From positions 2,046,001-2,110,000 of the forward strand of contig NZ_CP050855.1 of the NCBI RefSeq assembly GCF_000821185.2: DNA of 64,000 nucleotides, given 5' to 3'. This DNA comes from Serratia symbiotica. GTDB lineage: Bacteria; Pseudomonadota; Gammaproteobacteria; Enterobacterales; Enterobacteriaceae. Numbering within the stretch: position 1 is the stretch's first letter; each line of letters begins with the position of its first letter. A program made the translations under genes and the position numbers. The notes under the pieces were generated by a model, which was given only the letters and a program-made list of their open reading frames with translations, did no database searches and was not told the origin of the DNA. Shown here piece after piece: positions 20,015-31,000 of the stretch.

Positions 20015-21691
20015 TTACTCGCCTTTAGCCGCTTTGAAAGCTTCAGCCATTGCGTTAGAGAAGTTGTTGCCTTCTTCCTGTTTGTGGTTAACAGTTGCGA
20101 TGGCATCTTTCTCGTCAGCTTCGTCCTTAGCACGTACAGACAGGCTTACTACGCGGTTCTTACGGTCAACGCCGGTGAACTTGGCTTCAACTTCATCACC
20201 AACGTTCAGAACCAAAGTTGCATCTTCAATGCGGTCGCGAGAGGCTTCAGATACACGCAGGTAACCTTCTACACCACCTGCTAATTCAACTGTAGCACCT
20301 TTAGCGTCAACTGCGGTGACTTTACCCGTAACAATAGTCCCTTTCTTATTAATAGACAGGTAGTTATTGAAGGGATCTTCAGCCAGTTGCTTCACGCCCA
20401 AAGAGATACGCTCGCGCTCTGCATCAACTTGCAGAACAACTGCGGCGATTTCGTCACCTTTCTTGTAATCACGAACTGCTTCTTCGCCCGCAACATTCCA
20501 AGAAATGTCAGACAGGTGAACCAGGCCGTCGATGCCACCATCCAGGCCGATGAAGATACCAAAGTCAGTAATAGACTTGATTTTACCTTCAACACGATCA
20601 CCCTTGTTGTGAGTTTCTGCGAACTGCTGCCATGGGTTAGATTTGCACTGCTTCAAGCCCAGAGAAATGCGACGACGTTCTTCATCAATGTCCAGAACCA
20701 TCACTTCCACTACATCGCCCACGTTAACAACTTTGGATGGGTGGATGTTTTTGTTGGTCCAATCCATTTCAGAAACGTGTACCAAACCTTCAACACCTTC
20801 TTCGATTTCTACGAAGCAGCCGTAATCAGTCAGGTTGGTAACACGACCTGTGAGTTTGGTGCTTTCAGGGTAACGTTTCGCGATAGCCACCCATGGATCT
20901 TCGCCCAGTTGTTTCAGGCCCAGGGAAACACGAGTACGCTCGCGGTCAAACTTCAGCACTTTAACGGTGACTTCATCACCCACATTGACGATTTCACTTG
21001 GGTGCTTAACGCGTTTCCAAGCCATATCAGTGATGTGCAGCAGGCCATCTACGCCGCCCAGATCAACGAATGCACCGTAGTCAGTGAGGTTCTTAACGAT
21101 ACCTTTAACTTCCATGCCTTCTTGCAAGTTTTCCAGCAGTTGATCGCGCTCTGCACTGTTCTCAGATTCAATAACCGCACGACGAGAAACCACAACGTTG
21201 TTACGCTTCTGATCCAGCTTGATGACTTTAAACTCAAGCTCTTTGCCTTCCAGGTGCAACGTGTCGCGTACTGGACGCACGTCAACCAGGGAACCTGGCA
21301 GGAACGCACGAATGCCGTTCAACTCGACGGTGAAGCCACCCTTAACTTTGCCGTTGATAACACCGACGACAGTTTCAGCGTCTTCATAAGCTTTTTCCAG
21401 CGTGATCCATGCTTCGTGACGCTTAGCTTTCTCACGGGAAAGCAGGGTTTCACCGAAGCCATCTTCAACAGCGTCCAGCGCAACGTCAACTTCGTCACCA
21501 ACCTGGATTTCCAGCTCGCCCTGTACGTTTTTGAATTGCTCAGCCGGGATGGCAGACTCAGACTTCAGACCAGCGTCAACCAGTACGACATCTTTATCGA
21601 TAGCAACGACAGTGCCACGAACGATGGAACCTGGACGGGTTTCGATTGTTTTCAGCGATTCTTCAAAGAGTTGAGCGAAAGATTCAGTCAT
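20015..21691 (-). CDS. rpsA: 30S ribosomal protein S1
   Basis: RNA-binding protein that docks mRNA on the 30S subunit. The 558 residues (E. coli 557) start [13 protein letters not shown] and contain six S1 domains in order. The recurring motifs are [33 protein letters not shown] and [17 protein letters not shown]. The antisense strand holds a long open frame (20387-21721) that is only a codon-usage shadow. cmk lies 183 bases upstream; the gap probably holds the rpsA leader. Confidence 0.98.
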   Translation of the reverse strand: MTESFAQLFEESLKTIETRPGSIVRGTVVAIDKDVVLVDAGLKSESAIPAEQFKNVQGELEIQVGDEVDVALDAVEDGFGETLLSREKAKRHEAWITLEKAYEDAETVVGVINGKVKGGFTVELNGIRAFLPGSLVDVRPVRDTLHLEGKELEFKVIKLDQKRNNVVVSRRAVIESENSAERDQLLENLQEGMEVKGIVKNLTDYGAFVDLGGVDGLLHITDMAWKRVKHPSEIVNVGDEVTVKVLKFDRERTRVSLGLKQLGEDPWVAIAKRYPESTKLTGRVTNLTDYGCFVEIEEGVEGLVHVSEMDWTNKNIHPSKVVNVGDVVEVMVLDIDEERRRISLGLKQCKSNPWQQFAETHNKGDRVEGKIKSITDFGIFIGLDGGIDGLVHLSDISWNVAGEEAVRDYKKGDEIAAVVLQVDAERERISLGVKQLAEDPFNNYLSINKKGTIVTGKVTAVDAKGATVELAGGVEGYLRVSEASRDRIEDATLVLNVGDEVEAKFTGVDRKNRVVSLSVRAKDEADEKDAIATVNHKQEEGNNFSNAMAEAFKAAKGE

Positions 21692-21874
21692 GTTGTTAAT
21701 CTTCAGGATTCTTTAGTTTAACGTCCATCCAGCATCCCGCCGAATGGGGTTGTTTCACATACCCCGCCATTGGCTCCATGCCGACAGAGTTTAGGTTATA
21801 GGGGTAAATTTTACCCAATACATTGCGGTATTTCTATGAAAAATAGGGTAAAAAAACCAACAGCGCCACCACAC

Positions 21875-22564
21875 TTATTGCTGCGGTAACGCCATGACTT
21901 TCCGTACATACCCCAACGCTTGCTGGATGACTTCCCCGATCGATAAGCTGGTTGAATCCAGCACAAAGGCATCGGAAGCAGGCACCAGAGGCGCGATAGC
22001 CCGATTACGGTCACGGTCATCCCGTTCCCGTATCTCGGCTAAAAGACATTCAAAGTTAACATTAAAGCCCCTTTCCTGCAACTGTAGCCTACGGCGCTGC
22101 GCTCGCTCTTCAGCGTTGGCATCAAGGAAAATTTTAACCGGGGCATCCGGGAATACCACCGTGCCCATATCGCGGCCATCGGCAACCAGGCCAGGCTCCT
22201 CACGAAACGCGCGCTGGCGGCGTAGCAACGCCTCGCGCACCCGTGGTAACTTAGCCGCCCGCGAGGCGGTGTTGCCGACGGTTTCGGTACGGATTTCATT
22301 ACTGACGTCCTCACCTTCCAAAACCACCAGCAGCTTGCCATCCTGAGCGACAAAACAAACATCGAGATGTGCGGCCAGCGGAACCAACGCTTCCTCAGAA
22401 GTGATATCCACCTGATGATGTAACGCCGCCATCGCCAGCACACGATAGATCGCGCCAGAATCAAGCAAACGCCAACCAAGGGATTCGGCTATGGCTTTAC
22501 ACAGCGTGCCTTTGCCAGCGCCACTTGGCCCATCAACGGTTATCACCGGGGCTGTAGCCGTCAT
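21875..22564 (-). CDS. cmk: Cytidylate kinase
   Basis: Phosphorylates CMP and dCMP to the diphosphates. 229 residues; the N-terminal P-loop is [10 protein letters not shown] and a later block is [23 protein letters not shown] 22564 follows an AGGAGAGAG-type Shine-Dalgarno (minus strand). The gene order cmk-rpsA-ihfB is conserved. Confidence 0.97.
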   Translation of the reverse strand: MTATAPVITVDGPSGAGKGTLCKAIAESLGWRLLDSGAIYRVLAMAALHHQVDITSEEALVPLAAHLDVCFVAQDGKLLVVLEGEDVSNEIRTETVGNTASRAAKLPRVREALLRRQRAFREEPGLVADGRDMGTVVFPDAPVKIFLDANAEERAQRRRLQLQERGFNVNFECLLAEIRERDDRDRNRAIAPLVPASDAFVLDSTSLSIGEVIQQALGYVRKVMALPQQ

Positions 22565-22837
22565 TTCTCTCTCCTTCAGGTAGAAAACCTCGCAGGAACA
22601 TAGCCAGTCCTCAAATTAATATGAAGGTCTGGTTGCCAGCGCCCCTGCCGATTGCCCAATAGGGGGCAGATACTGCGGCGTATTATACGCTGCCATGCGG
22701 TGAACTGTTACCTCGGAACGGTCTGGTTGTATGAAAATAAGCGTATAACCGCGAAAAAGCATAGAAAAACAACGATTATTCGGCAATAAATACGATAAAT
22801 TCCCACCCAAGGAGCCTTGAAAGAAATGCTCTGATCG

Positions 22838-24124
22838 TTACGCCAACCGGCTGATCCGCGCTAGCTGTTCGAAATAGTCTGGGAAGGTTTTCGCGGTGCA
22901 TTGCGGGTCAAGGATGGTAACCGGTGTATCCGACAACGCTACCAGCGAAAAACACATCGCCATGCGATGATCGTTATAAGTGTCGATAGCAGCGAACTTC
23001 AGCTTAGCGGGCGGCACCACATGGATAGAGTCCTTACCTTCGTCAACCTCTGCGCCCACTTTACGCAACTCGGTGGCCATCGCCGCCAGACGGTCGGTTT
23101 CCTTCACTCGCCAGTTATAGACATTGCGCAAGGTAGTCGGCCCCTTGGCAAACAGTGCAGTGGTAGCAATGGTCATCGCTGCATCTGGAATAGAATTCAT
23201 ATCCATGTCGATGCCGCGTAGTTCACCGTAACTACACTCGATAAAATCATCGCCCCAGGTGATGCGCGCACCCATTTTTTCTAACACGTTGGCAAACTGG
23301 GTGTCACCCTGCACACTTTTGCGGCCGATACCGCTCACACGCACGGTGCCCCCTTTAATCGCCGCTGCGGCCAGGAAGTAAGAGGCTGAAGAAGCATCCC
23401 CCTCCACCAGGTAGTCGCCCGGTGAACGGTAAGTTTGACGTCCCTGAACGTGGAACACCCGATAATGGTCGTGGCTAACTTCAACGCCGAAGCTGAGCAT
23501 CAGGTGCAGCGTAATGTCGATGTAGGGTTTGGAGACCAACTCACCCTTGATATGGATCTGCGTATCCTGCGGAGCCAGCGGTGCAGTCATCAGTAACGCG
23601 GTCAAAAACTGGCTGGAGACGCTACCATCGACAGTGATATCGCCTCCCAAGAAACCGCCACGCAGGCGCACTGGCGGATAATCGGGTTGTTCCAGATAAT
23701 CAATTTGCGCGCCGCCCTGGCGCAATGCGTCCACCAAGTGGCCGATCGGACGCTCTTTCATACGCGGTTCCCCCGTCAACACCGCATCGCCATGACTCAG
23801 ACACAGCGCCGCTGCCAGTGGCCGCATCGCAGTGCCTGCATTGCCGAGGAACAATTCCAACGGCTGGTCAGCCGCCAACGGCCCGGCAGCACCGTCAACT
23901 TGGCAGACGGTGCGATCAGCGGAAAGCCGATAGTTTACGCCCAATGCCCGCAATGCATTCAGCATATGCCGCACATCGTCGCTGTCCAGCAGGTTGGTAA
24001 GCCGGGTCGTTCCCTCCGCCAGCGCCGCCAGCAGCAGGGCACGGTTGGATACACTCTTGGAACCGGGTAAGTTGACGGTGCCATTGACCAAAGCGACCGG
24101 TTGTAACGTCAGTGAATCCACCAT
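22838..24124 (-). CDS. aroA: EPSP synthase (3-phosphoshikimate 1-carboxyvinyltransferase)
   Basis: Sixth step of the shikimate pathway. The chosen ATG at 24124 gives 428 residues ([15 protein letters not shown]...), matching E. coli's 427. A TTG 18 bases upstream is possible but less likely. Signature blocks [36 protein letters not shown] and [20 protein letters not shown] are intact; the Gly and Pro pattern in [10 protein letters not shown] is the glyphosate-sensitive type. It is normally cotranscribed with serC, but here a repeat separates them. Confidence 0.97.
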   Translation of the reverse strand: MVDSLTLQPVALVNGTVNLPGSKSVSNRALLLAALAEGTTRLTNLLDSDDVRHMLNALRALGVNYRLSADRTVCQVDGAAGPLAADQPLELFLGNAGTAMRPLAAALCLSHGDAVLTGEPRMKERPIGHLVDALRQGGAQIDYLEQPDYPPVRLRGGFLGGDITVDGSVSSQFLTALLMTAPLAPQDTQIHIKGELVSKPYIDITLHLMLSFGVEVSHDHYRVFHVQGRQTYRSPGDYLVEGDASSASYFLAAAAIKGGTVRVSGIGRKSVQGDTQFANVLEKMGARITWGDDFIECSYGELRGIDMDMNSIPDAAMTIATTALFAKGPTTLRNVYNWRVKETDRLAAMATELRKVGAEVDEGKDSIHVVPPAKLKFAAIDTYNDHRMAMCFSLVALSDTPVTILDPQCTAKTFPDYFEQLARISRLA

Positions 24125-24234
24125 GTAAACAAAACTCTCCAAATTCTGATAAACGGAACGGCTCCGAGAATAATGCTGGAGCCGCCTTACTACACAAGGA
24201 CAATAGCGGTAAGTAGCCCACCGCTCTCAGTAAG

Positions 24235-24352
24235 TACAACCAGTATGCACAGGGACAGCGCACAGCAACCGTAGCGTACAGGGAGTCCTTGAGCAGGGTG
24301 AACCCTGCCCATGTCTAAAATGGTAAATAAAATAGCCTAATGGGATAGGTTC
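24235..24352 (-). repeat. Dispersed repeat family R1, copy B, inside the serC-aroA operon
   Basis: On minus it starts at the serC stop codon itself (TAAGAACCTATCCCATTAGG). It continues TATTTTATTTACCATTTTAG and ends around GTGCATACTGG. The serC-aroA gap is 228 bases here, far longer than in E. coli, and R1 fills about half of it. Confidence 0.75.
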
Positions 24353-25438
24353 TTACCCGTGGCGGCGTTCAAAATCGTTCATAAAGTCGGTTAACGCCTG
24401 CACACCAGCCAGCGGCATGGCATTGTAAATAGAAGCGCGCATGCCGCCAACCACCCGGTGACCTTTCAGCGCCTGCAAGCCGATGGCTTCCGCTTCGCTG
24501 AGGAACACCTTATCCAGCGCTGGATCTGCCAACTGGAACGGCACGTTCATCCAGGAACGGTTGGCGCGCGCCACCTGGCTGTGGTAGAAATCGGAGTTAT
24601 CGATGGTGGCGTACAGCAGTTCAGCCTTGGCCTGATTGCGCTTTTGCATCTCCATCAGGCCACCCTGCTCTTTCAGCCATTTGAACACCAGGCCGGAAAG
24701 ATACCAAGCAAAGGTCGGTGGGGTGTTGAACATCGAATCGTTCTCGGCCAGCACGGTGTAATCGAGAATCGACGGCACTTCACGGCGAGCCTTACCCAGT
24801 AGATCTTCACGTACGATCACCAGCGTCAGGCCAGCAGGGCCGATATTTTTCTGCGCGCCGGCGTAAATCACACCGAAACGGTGCACCTCCAGCGGGCGAG
24901 ACAAAATGGTCGAGGAGTAATCGCCGATCACCACTTTGTCACCGAAGTCCGGTATTTCATCTATAGCCACGCCGTCGATGGTTTCATTGGGGCAGTAGTG
25001 GACATAAGCCGCGCCATCGCTGAGCGGCCACTCTTTCATCGGTTTGATACCGCTCAGGTTACCAACATGGGTTTTCACGTCGATGACGTTCGGCGTGCAA
25101 TATTTCTGTGCTTCGTTGATTGCGCTATGCGCCCAATAGCCGCCGTCGATGTAGTCAGCGGTGGTTTTATCCCCCAGCAGGTTCTGCGGCAATGCGGCGA
25201 ACTGTGCACGAGCACCCCCATGGCAGAACAGCACTTTGTAATTAGAGGGAATTTTCAGCAGATCGCGCAGATCCTGTTCGGACTGCTGGGCAACGGCGAT
25301 AAATTCTTTACTGCGGTGGCTGATTTCCATTACCGAAGTACCCAGTCCGTGCCAGTTGCACAGTTCCTGCTCCGCGCGGCGCAACACTTCAACCGGCAGC
25401 ATTGCCGGGCCAGAGCTAAAATTATAAACCTGTGTCAT
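24353..25438 (-). CDS. serC: Phosphoserine aminotransferase
   Basis: PLP enzyme of serine synthesis (3-phosphohydroxypyruvate to phosphoserine), also used in pyridoxine synthesis. The 361 residues (E. coli 362) start [19 protein letters not shown]. The PLP lysine is in [14 protein letters not shown] near residue 197. It ends FERRHG*, and the TAA stop merges into an R1 repeat. The frame is intact. Confidence 0.97.
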   Translation of the reverse strand: MTQVYNFSSGPAMLPVEVLRRAEQELCNWHGLGTSVMEISHRSKEFIAVAQQSEQDLRDLLKIPSNYKVLFCHGGARAQFAALPQNLLGDKTTADYIDGGYWAHSAINEAQKYCTPNVIDVKTHVGNLSGIKPMKEWPLSDGAAYVHYCPNETIDGVAIDEIPDFGDKVVIGDYSSTILSRPLEVHRFGVIYAGAQKNIGPAGLTLVIVREDLLGKARREVPSILDYTVLAENDSMFNTPPTFAWYLSGLVFKWLKEQGGLMEMQKRNQAKAELLYATIDNSDFYHSQVARANRSWMNVPFQLADPALDKVFLSEAEAIGLQALKGHRVVGGMRASIYNAMPLAGVQALTDFMNDFERRHG

Positions 25439-25569
25439 TTCCCCTCACCACTTTCACTCTATTCGCCGCAAGAAGCGGCCTGTCAAAATACACCCGAAGT
25501 TAACGCTCATGCTAACTATCCCAGCGGTTTTATCACTCAGGTTACGCGGCTGCAATGCTTATTCTTCGC

Positions 25570-25797
25570 TCGCAAGCTAGCACGGTGCGCAATAACAGGC
25601 TGTATGTATGCCCGTAAGCGGCGCTGGCGGTCATTGGAACGCACAGCAAGGCGGTGGGTGGGCCATACTAGGAGTGCCCAAATGGCCCAGCCCTTCGGGC
25701 CGCATCCCAAAAGCCGGTACTCCACATTGTTAGGCACCCTGCGCCTTGACTACCGGCTTTTGGAACTGCGACGCCGCCACGCTCAATAACCGGACAC
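25570..25797. repeat. Dispersed repeat family R2, copy A
   Basis: It occupies most of the 426-base serC-ycaO gap. It shares GCGACGCCGCCACGCTCAAT followed by ACCGGACACAGCC at its right end with 62650-62885, plus an internal CGCAGCAAGGC-type and TGGGCC block. An internal inverted repeat AAAAGCCGGTA/TACCGGCTTTT is also present. It probably acts as a structured non-coding element; it contains no gene. Confidence 0.6.
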
Positions 25798-25864
25798 AGC
25801 CCAGGAATACATGGAGCTGAGGCGTAAAACCCCATATCATCACGCGTTTTAGTGCGCTTAAAAA

Positions 25865-27627
25865 GTGAAGACCCTGACGCAAACTTTTATCCTTAGCAAA
25901 GACGCCGCACTGGAAGACTCCATCACCTGTTTCCAACAAAAGCTGAGCGATTTCCGTTTTAATATCGAAGAAGCCTCGTGGCTTAACCCGATGCCACACC
26001 TCTGGTCGGTTCACATCCGTGATCGCGATTGCCCGCTGTGCTTTACTAACGGTAAAGGTGCCAGCAAAAAAGCCGTGCTGGTTTCCGCTTTAGGCGAATA
26101 CTTCGAGCGCCTGCCCACCAACTATTTCTTCGCCGATTTTTATCTGGGCCAGCAGATCGCCGAGGGCGATTTCGTGCATTACCCCAATGAAAAATGGTTC
26201 CCAATCCCCGCCGATGGCTCACTACCGGCGGGCATCCTTGACGAGCGCTTGCACGCCTTTTACGATCCAGAGCAGGAGCTGAGCGCCAGCGATCTGATCG
26301 ATTTGCAATCCGGCAATGGTGATCGCGGTATCTGCACCCTGCCGTTTATCCGCCAGTCTGACCAACAAACCGTTTATCTCCTGATGAACATCATCGGCAA
26401 CTTGTACATTTCCAATGGCATGTCTGCCGGCAACACCACTACCGAGGCTCATGTGCAGGCGTTGTCCGAGGTGTTCGAACGCTATGTGGAAAACCGTATT
26501 ATCGCGGAAACCATCAGCCTGCCGGCGATCCCTACCGAGGTGCTACAACGCTATCCAGGTGTGCTGGCAGCCATCGCCAAGCTGGAAGAAGAAAGTTTCC
26601 CGATCTTGTCTTACGACGCTTCGCTGGGTGGAAACTATCCGATGATCTGCGTGGTACGGTTCAACCCAACCAATGGCACTTGCTTTGCCTCGTTCGGTGT
26701 TCATCTCGACTTCGGCGTAGCACTGGAACGCACGGTGACCGAGTTGCTACAAGGACACAGCTTAAAAGCTCTCGACATGTTCACCGCCCCAACGTTTGAT
26801 AATGACGAAGTCGCCGAACACACTAACCTGGAAACTCACTTTATCGATTCCAGCGGCCTGATCTCTTGGGACATGTTCAAACAGGATGCGGATTACCCAT
26901 TTATTGACTGGAGCTTTAGCGGCAGCACTCAGGAAGAATTCGCCACGCTGATGCGCATTTTCGATCAGGAAGGGGCTGAAGTTTATTTTGCCGACTACCA
27001 ACACTTGGCCGTCTACGCATGCCGCATCATTGTGCCGGGTATGTCCCGGCAGAAGACCTGCTGGTGGCCAACCACAGCATGGGTGCACACCTGCGCGATA
27101 CCATGCTGACGTTGCCGGGCAGCGAATGGGAGCCGGAGGAATACCTGGCGCTGATCCAGTAGTTGGACGACGAAGGGCTGGACGATTTCACCCGTGTGCG
27201 CCAGTTGCTGGGTATTGCCAGCGGTAAAGACAATGCCTGGTACACCCTGCGCATCGGAGAATTGAAGTCGATGCTGGCGTTGGCTGGTGGCGATCGGGAT
27301 CAAGCGCTAATCGGGACTGAATGGACGCAGGACTTCAACGCTTCCGTCTGGAGCCAGGCGCGCTGCAACTATTATCGTTGCCTGCGGACTTTGCTGCTGC
27401 TGGCGCAGGAGCCTGAACGCAACCCCGTGCAGTACTATGACGCTTTGGTGAAAATGTATGGTCAGGAAGCGGTCGATGCTGCTTCTGCGGCCATCAGCGG
27501 CGAGGCACATTTCAACGAGTTGTTCGCTGTTGACAGCGATTTGAAAGCGCTACCGGCTCATCAGGCGCTATAGGCAGCCTACGAAAAGTTGCAGAAAGCC
27601 AAACGCCGCCTCTGGGCGCAGGCGTAA
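25865..27627 (+). pseudogene. ycaO: Broken ycaO (YcaO-domain protein linked to S12 methylthiolation)
   Basis: E. coli YcaO (586 residues) supports beta-methylthiolation of ribosomal protein S12. From GTG 25865 the frame matches for about 400 residues, including TNGKGASKKAVLVSALGEYF and FIDSSGLISWDMFKQDADYP. It then shifts at about 27045 (VPGMS). The remainder continues in another frame, with TAG in LIQ*LDDEGLD (27161) and TAG in HQAL*AAYEKLQ (27571), ending RRLWAQA* at 27627. One frameshift and two nonsense codons mark it as a pseudogene. It belongs to the ribosome-linked YcaO clade and is not part of the microcin operon. Confidence 0.92.
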
Positions 27628-27667
27628 CCTCACTTTACTCACGCCGGTACATAGTGACCACCGGCGT

Positions 27668-27780
27668 TAATCTTATCACCTTATTTTATTTGCCATTTTG
27701 CACCTGAGCAGTGCTCACCCTCATCACGGACTCCCTACGCACCGGTTGTTACACGCTGTTCCTGTGCAAACTGGCTGCAA
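27668..27780 (+). repeat. Dispersed repeat family R1, copy C (3' of ycaO)
   Basis: Begins about 40 bases past the ycaO stop: TCTTATCACC, TTATTTGCCATTTTGCACC, GAGCAGTGCTCACC, ACGGACTCCCTACGC. It aligns with copies A and B in the same orientation relative to the upstream gene. Confidence 0.7.
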
Positions 27781-27824
27781 CAATGTACGCCTGCTATCCG
27801 CTTTCTCATCTTCCTGAGTTCGTT

Positions 27825-27995
27825 CTGCTCTGGTAGGCAGGCTGATATTCATCGCCTTCGCGGCCTTTGAAGTAAGTGTAATTCTGGTCGAGGACCCATT
27901 TTGCCGCTTCGAGTTTAAACTCAGTAGTAAATGCTTTGTTCATTGGTTCACCTTTAAAATTTTGAGGTGAGCATAACACCTCAACTTAGGTGACC
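27825..27995 (-). mobile_element. IS3-family orfA start (remnant)
   Basis: The minus strand reads [20 protein letters not shown] followed by NYTY, then shifts frame in the stretch corresponding to [14 protein letters not shown]. The upstream end has TTGAGGTGTTATGCTCACCTCAA, an IS-terminus-like palindrome. About 70 bases are nearly identical to the plus-strand remnant at 40850-40933. The two copies face outward around the iol/mcc segment. Confidence 0.7.
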
Positions 27996-28031
27996 AAATT
28001 CAGTGTGCCACTACAGTCCAGGTCAGCGGGT

Positions 28032-28067
28032 TCAGGTCAGCGGGTTAATGCCTAAATGCACGGTCAT
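28032..28067 (-). pseudogene. 5' stub of an iolE-like gene
   Basis: After the iolC stop, an AAGGAG site precedes ATG 28067. It reads MTVHLGINPLT and stops at TGA. GINPLTW.NDD is the expected N-terminus of inosose dehydratase (IolE). A 14-base tandem duplication (CAGGTCAGCGGGTT) lies just beyond, followed by the IS3 remnant, so the gene was lost at this point. Confidence 0.55.
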
Positions 28068-28083
28068 GATGCTCTCCTTAATA

Positions 28084-29759
28084 TTAATGCTGCCTGCGCT
28101 CGCGCCACAGGGCGATCAGCAGCAGATAGTTGTCCTGATGCGAGCCACCAACTGCGCATCGTCGATGTCGCGTTTTAGCCAGGCCTGCGACGCTTCATCG
28201 AACAGCGTGCGACCTACTGCCCCCCCTTACTATCGAATAGTTGGCTGCGGCGTTAAAACCTTCGCACCGCACTTCCAACGGCGCATCGAACCCAAGGATC
28301 ACCACGCCACGGCAATAGGGATCGCGTTTTTCTACCAGTTCGCTCAACGCTGCCCAACCTTCGCTGCTCAGCGGCGGGAGTTTCCACCAGTCGGGATAAA
28401 TGCCCAGATTATAGAAACGCGAAATGGCTCGCAGATAGAGGTCGTCGCTACGCGGCATATCCGCCGGCAAAATTACCTCCAGCAGCATCTCAAGGCCGGA
28501 CTGGCAGCAGGCACGGTAGATCTCAGTAATCTTTCGCTCCTGCTCTAGGCGCAGAGCGTGAGCGTCTTCTGGATGAAAAAACACTAGGCACTTAACAATG
28601 TGTTCCTGCGGCCAACTAATTAGCTGCGAGCCGATATTGCCGTGCTCCATCTCCAGCGGGCGCGAGCCAGGCAGTTCAATCGGGCGGCCGATCCGCCAGC
28701 CTTCGCCAGTAATCGAGTTGAGCGCGTCCTGGCCGAAGGTTCCATCGCACAGCAACCCGGCTTTGCTTTCCAGCCCGGCACGCTGAGCTGCCTCGCGACT
28801 GGCCTGCAAAATCAACTGCTTCAGCACCGGTATGCGGTGCAAATCAGCCGCGCTTTTTATTGCCATCTCTTCCAGTTGGCTACGGTGGTCGAAGGCCATC
28901 ACGCAGAGTTCCGGTCACTGACGGCGGCGGGTTGTCACACGGTGAAGATGATTGAGGCGAATATCGAGATCTAGACGCGGAACCTGATGTTCACGCGAAA
29001 GATAATCATCCAGCTCTATTTTACTGGGCATCGCCGTGGCGCGACACCACTAGTGCTCCGCAGACATTCGCGTAGCGACAAGCCCGTTCCCAGCATTCGT
29101 CATTGAGATAGCCGCGCAGAAAACCGGACATAAACGCATCCCCCGTACCCAGCACGTTGAGCACTTCAACGCGCACACCGCTAACGTTAATGCCACTCGC
29201 CATAGAGTCCAGAATCAGCCTGGGGAATACCGAACAGCCCTGTGTGCTGCGCTTACAGACTAGCGTGGCTTCCGTTACCTGGCGCACATGTTTCAGCACG
29301 GTCAGTACTGCTTCGCGGGTGCGCGGGTGAGAGAGATGGGTACCGGTGATGGCGAGGCAGTGCGAGGAAGCAATGTATTCCTCGCTAAAATCGTCGGCAG
29401 TAATCGCCATATCCGTGCAGTTGTCACGGTAAAAAATGAGCGGAAAAGTATCACGATCTTTAATGCCTAGCAGTACTAACGCCGTCAATCGCTCGTTGTC
29501 AGTGATCAAATGACTGGTATCGCAGCCGACCTGGTTCAGCTCTTCACGCAGAAAACGCCCCATATGTTCGTCGCCAATGTGCGCCAACCTTGAGGACTTC
29601 AGCCCCTGCCGTGCAAGTGCCGTAGGCCACGTTTCCCGAAGAGCCGCCGAGATAACGAGCAAAGCTGCTGGCATCCTCTAGCCGCGCGCCAATCTGTTGG
29701 CTGTAGAGACCTACCGCGATCCGCCCCATACAAATCAGATCCAACTGCTTTTGTTTCAT
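28084..29759 (-). pseudogene. iolC: Broken iolC (5-dehydro-2-deoxygluconokinase fused to DUF2090)
   Basis: In myo-inositol catabolism IolC phosphorylates 2-deoxy-5-keto-gluconate. The remnant starts MKQKQLDLICMGRIAVGLYS at 29759 with the PfkB YLGGSSGNVA block. A frameshift near 29600 is followed by most of the kinase, including NVLGTGDAFMSGFLRG. The C-terminal DUF2090 domain lies in 28195-28902 in another frame (KAGLLCDGTFGQDALN, VVILGFDAPLE). Another shift sits at a seven-C run near 28220, and the stop is at 28084. A kinase segment before the GTGDAF motif also looks missing. Confidence 0.88.
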
Positions 29760-29768
29760 GCTTCGTTC

Positions 29769-30902
29769 TCAGACAACGTCAGATACGTTTACCCATCGCC
29801 CCTGTTGGTGAGATAGGGCTATAGCATTGAGGATGCGCGAGACTTTCCAGCCCTCTGCAAAATCTGGCCACAGCGGCACGTCGGCGGCGATGCCGTTGAT
29901 CAGATCGCGCACTTCCACCGTTTTTTGATCGTTAAATCCGATCCCATGCCCTGCGCCCATGCAGAACGAGCCGTAATCAGGGTGAGCCGGGCCAACCAGC
30001 AGAGTTCGGAATCCCTGGCGCTCTTCAGGATCGCTTTGCAGATAAAGCTTTAGTTCCGCCATGCGCTCCTGAGTAAAGCTCATTGCGCCTTTGGTGCCAG
30101 TGATCGCCCACGTCAGCCCCATTTTTCTGCCGCTGGCAACACGCGAGGTTTCAATCATGCCATGCGCACCGCCCTCAAAGCGCACCATGGCATGGGCCTG
30201 ATCCTCATTTTCTACCGCAATATTTTCGCTACTGCCAGCGGAAGCCGGGCGCTGCGGCACCACAATTTTCAGATCGCCACAAACCTCGCGAATATCACCA
30301 ACCAAGTACTGCGCCATGTTGACGATGTGCGCCGCCAGATCGCCTAGCGCGCCCAGACCGGCCATCTCTTTGAAACAGTGCCAGTGGATCGGCACAAGAG
30401 GATCCGCCATATAGTCTTCGTTATGGGTACCGTAAAAGTGGATCACTTCGCCGATCTCGCCGCGCTTGATGATCTGTTTTGCCAACTGCGCAGTCGGGTT
30501 CTTTATATAGTTGAAGCCAACCAGCGTTTTTACCCCAGCAAGCTCGGCCGCATCTACCATCAACCTTGCATCGCGGGCGTTGAGCGCCAGCGGTTTTTCC
30601 GAATAGACGTGCTTGCCGTGGCGAATCGCCTCCAGCGCCATCTCTTTATGCAGATGGTTCGGGGAACAGATATCCACTACATCGATATTTGGATCGGCCA
30701 CCAGCTCGCGCCAATCGCCAGTAGAGCGTTTAAAGCGGAAGGCTGCGGCACGTTTTGCCGCAAGCTCTGGGGTTACCTCCGCCACCATTTCGCATACCAG
30801 TTCACCTTGTAGATCAAATACCGTTGGTGCCTGAGCGTAGGCAATGGCGTGAGCTTTGCCAATGTAGCCAGTGCCGATTAAACCAATTCTGACCTGTTTC
30901 AT
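29769..30902 (-). CDS. Gfo/Idh/MocA-family oxidoreductase, probable inositol dehydrogenase paralogue
   Basis: NAD(P)-dependent dehydrogenase of 377 residues. The N-terminal Rossmann motif is GLIGTGYIGKAHA and the central signature is YSEKPLALNARDARLM. The catalytic-domain block GALGDLAAHIVNMAQYL carries the D-x3-H pair used in this family. It lies between iolC and the ABC importer genes, which points to a scyllo- or myo-inositol-type substrate. Exact specificity (IolG, IolW or IolX type) cannot be told from sequence. The frame is intact. Confidence 0.8.
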   Translation of the reverse strand: MKQVRIGLIGTGYIGKAHAIAYAQAPTVFDLQGELVCEMVAEVTPELAAKRAAAFRFKRSTGDWRELVADPNIDVVDICSPNHLHKEMALEAIRHGKHVYSEKPLALNARDARLMVDAAELAGVKTLVGFNYIKNPTAQLAKQIIKRGEIGEVIHFYGTHNEDYMADPLVPIHWHCFKEMAGLGALGDLAAHIVNMAQYLVGDIREVCGDLKIVVPQRPASAGSSENIAVENEDQAHAMVRFEGGAHGMIETSRVASGRKMGLTWAITGTKGAMSFTQERMAELKLYLQSDPEERQGFRTLLVGPAHPDYGSFCMGAGHGIGFNDQKTVEVRDLINGIAADVPLWPDFAEGWKVSRILNAIALSHQQGRWVNVSDVV

Positions 30903-31000
30903 CTGCTATTCCTGAATTCGTAAACTGATCCTCCCCCCATATCTCTTCCCCAAAGAGAGAGAGGGAGAAAAAAGTTGTTAACCTGAGGGCGAAATTCACC

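Noticed and set aside
20387..21721. Long plus-strand open frame (444 codons)
   Set aside because: It lies entirely antisense to rpsA, in a phase that follows S1 codon usage, and has no family resemblance or start signals.
25865..27627. YcaO near a RiPP operon as a cyclodehydratase partner
   Set aside because: It matches the full-length E. coli YcaO of the S12-methylthiolation type, is in its normal chromosomal place after serC, is broken and lies 10 kb from mccA. MccA has no Cys, Ser or Thr to cyclise.
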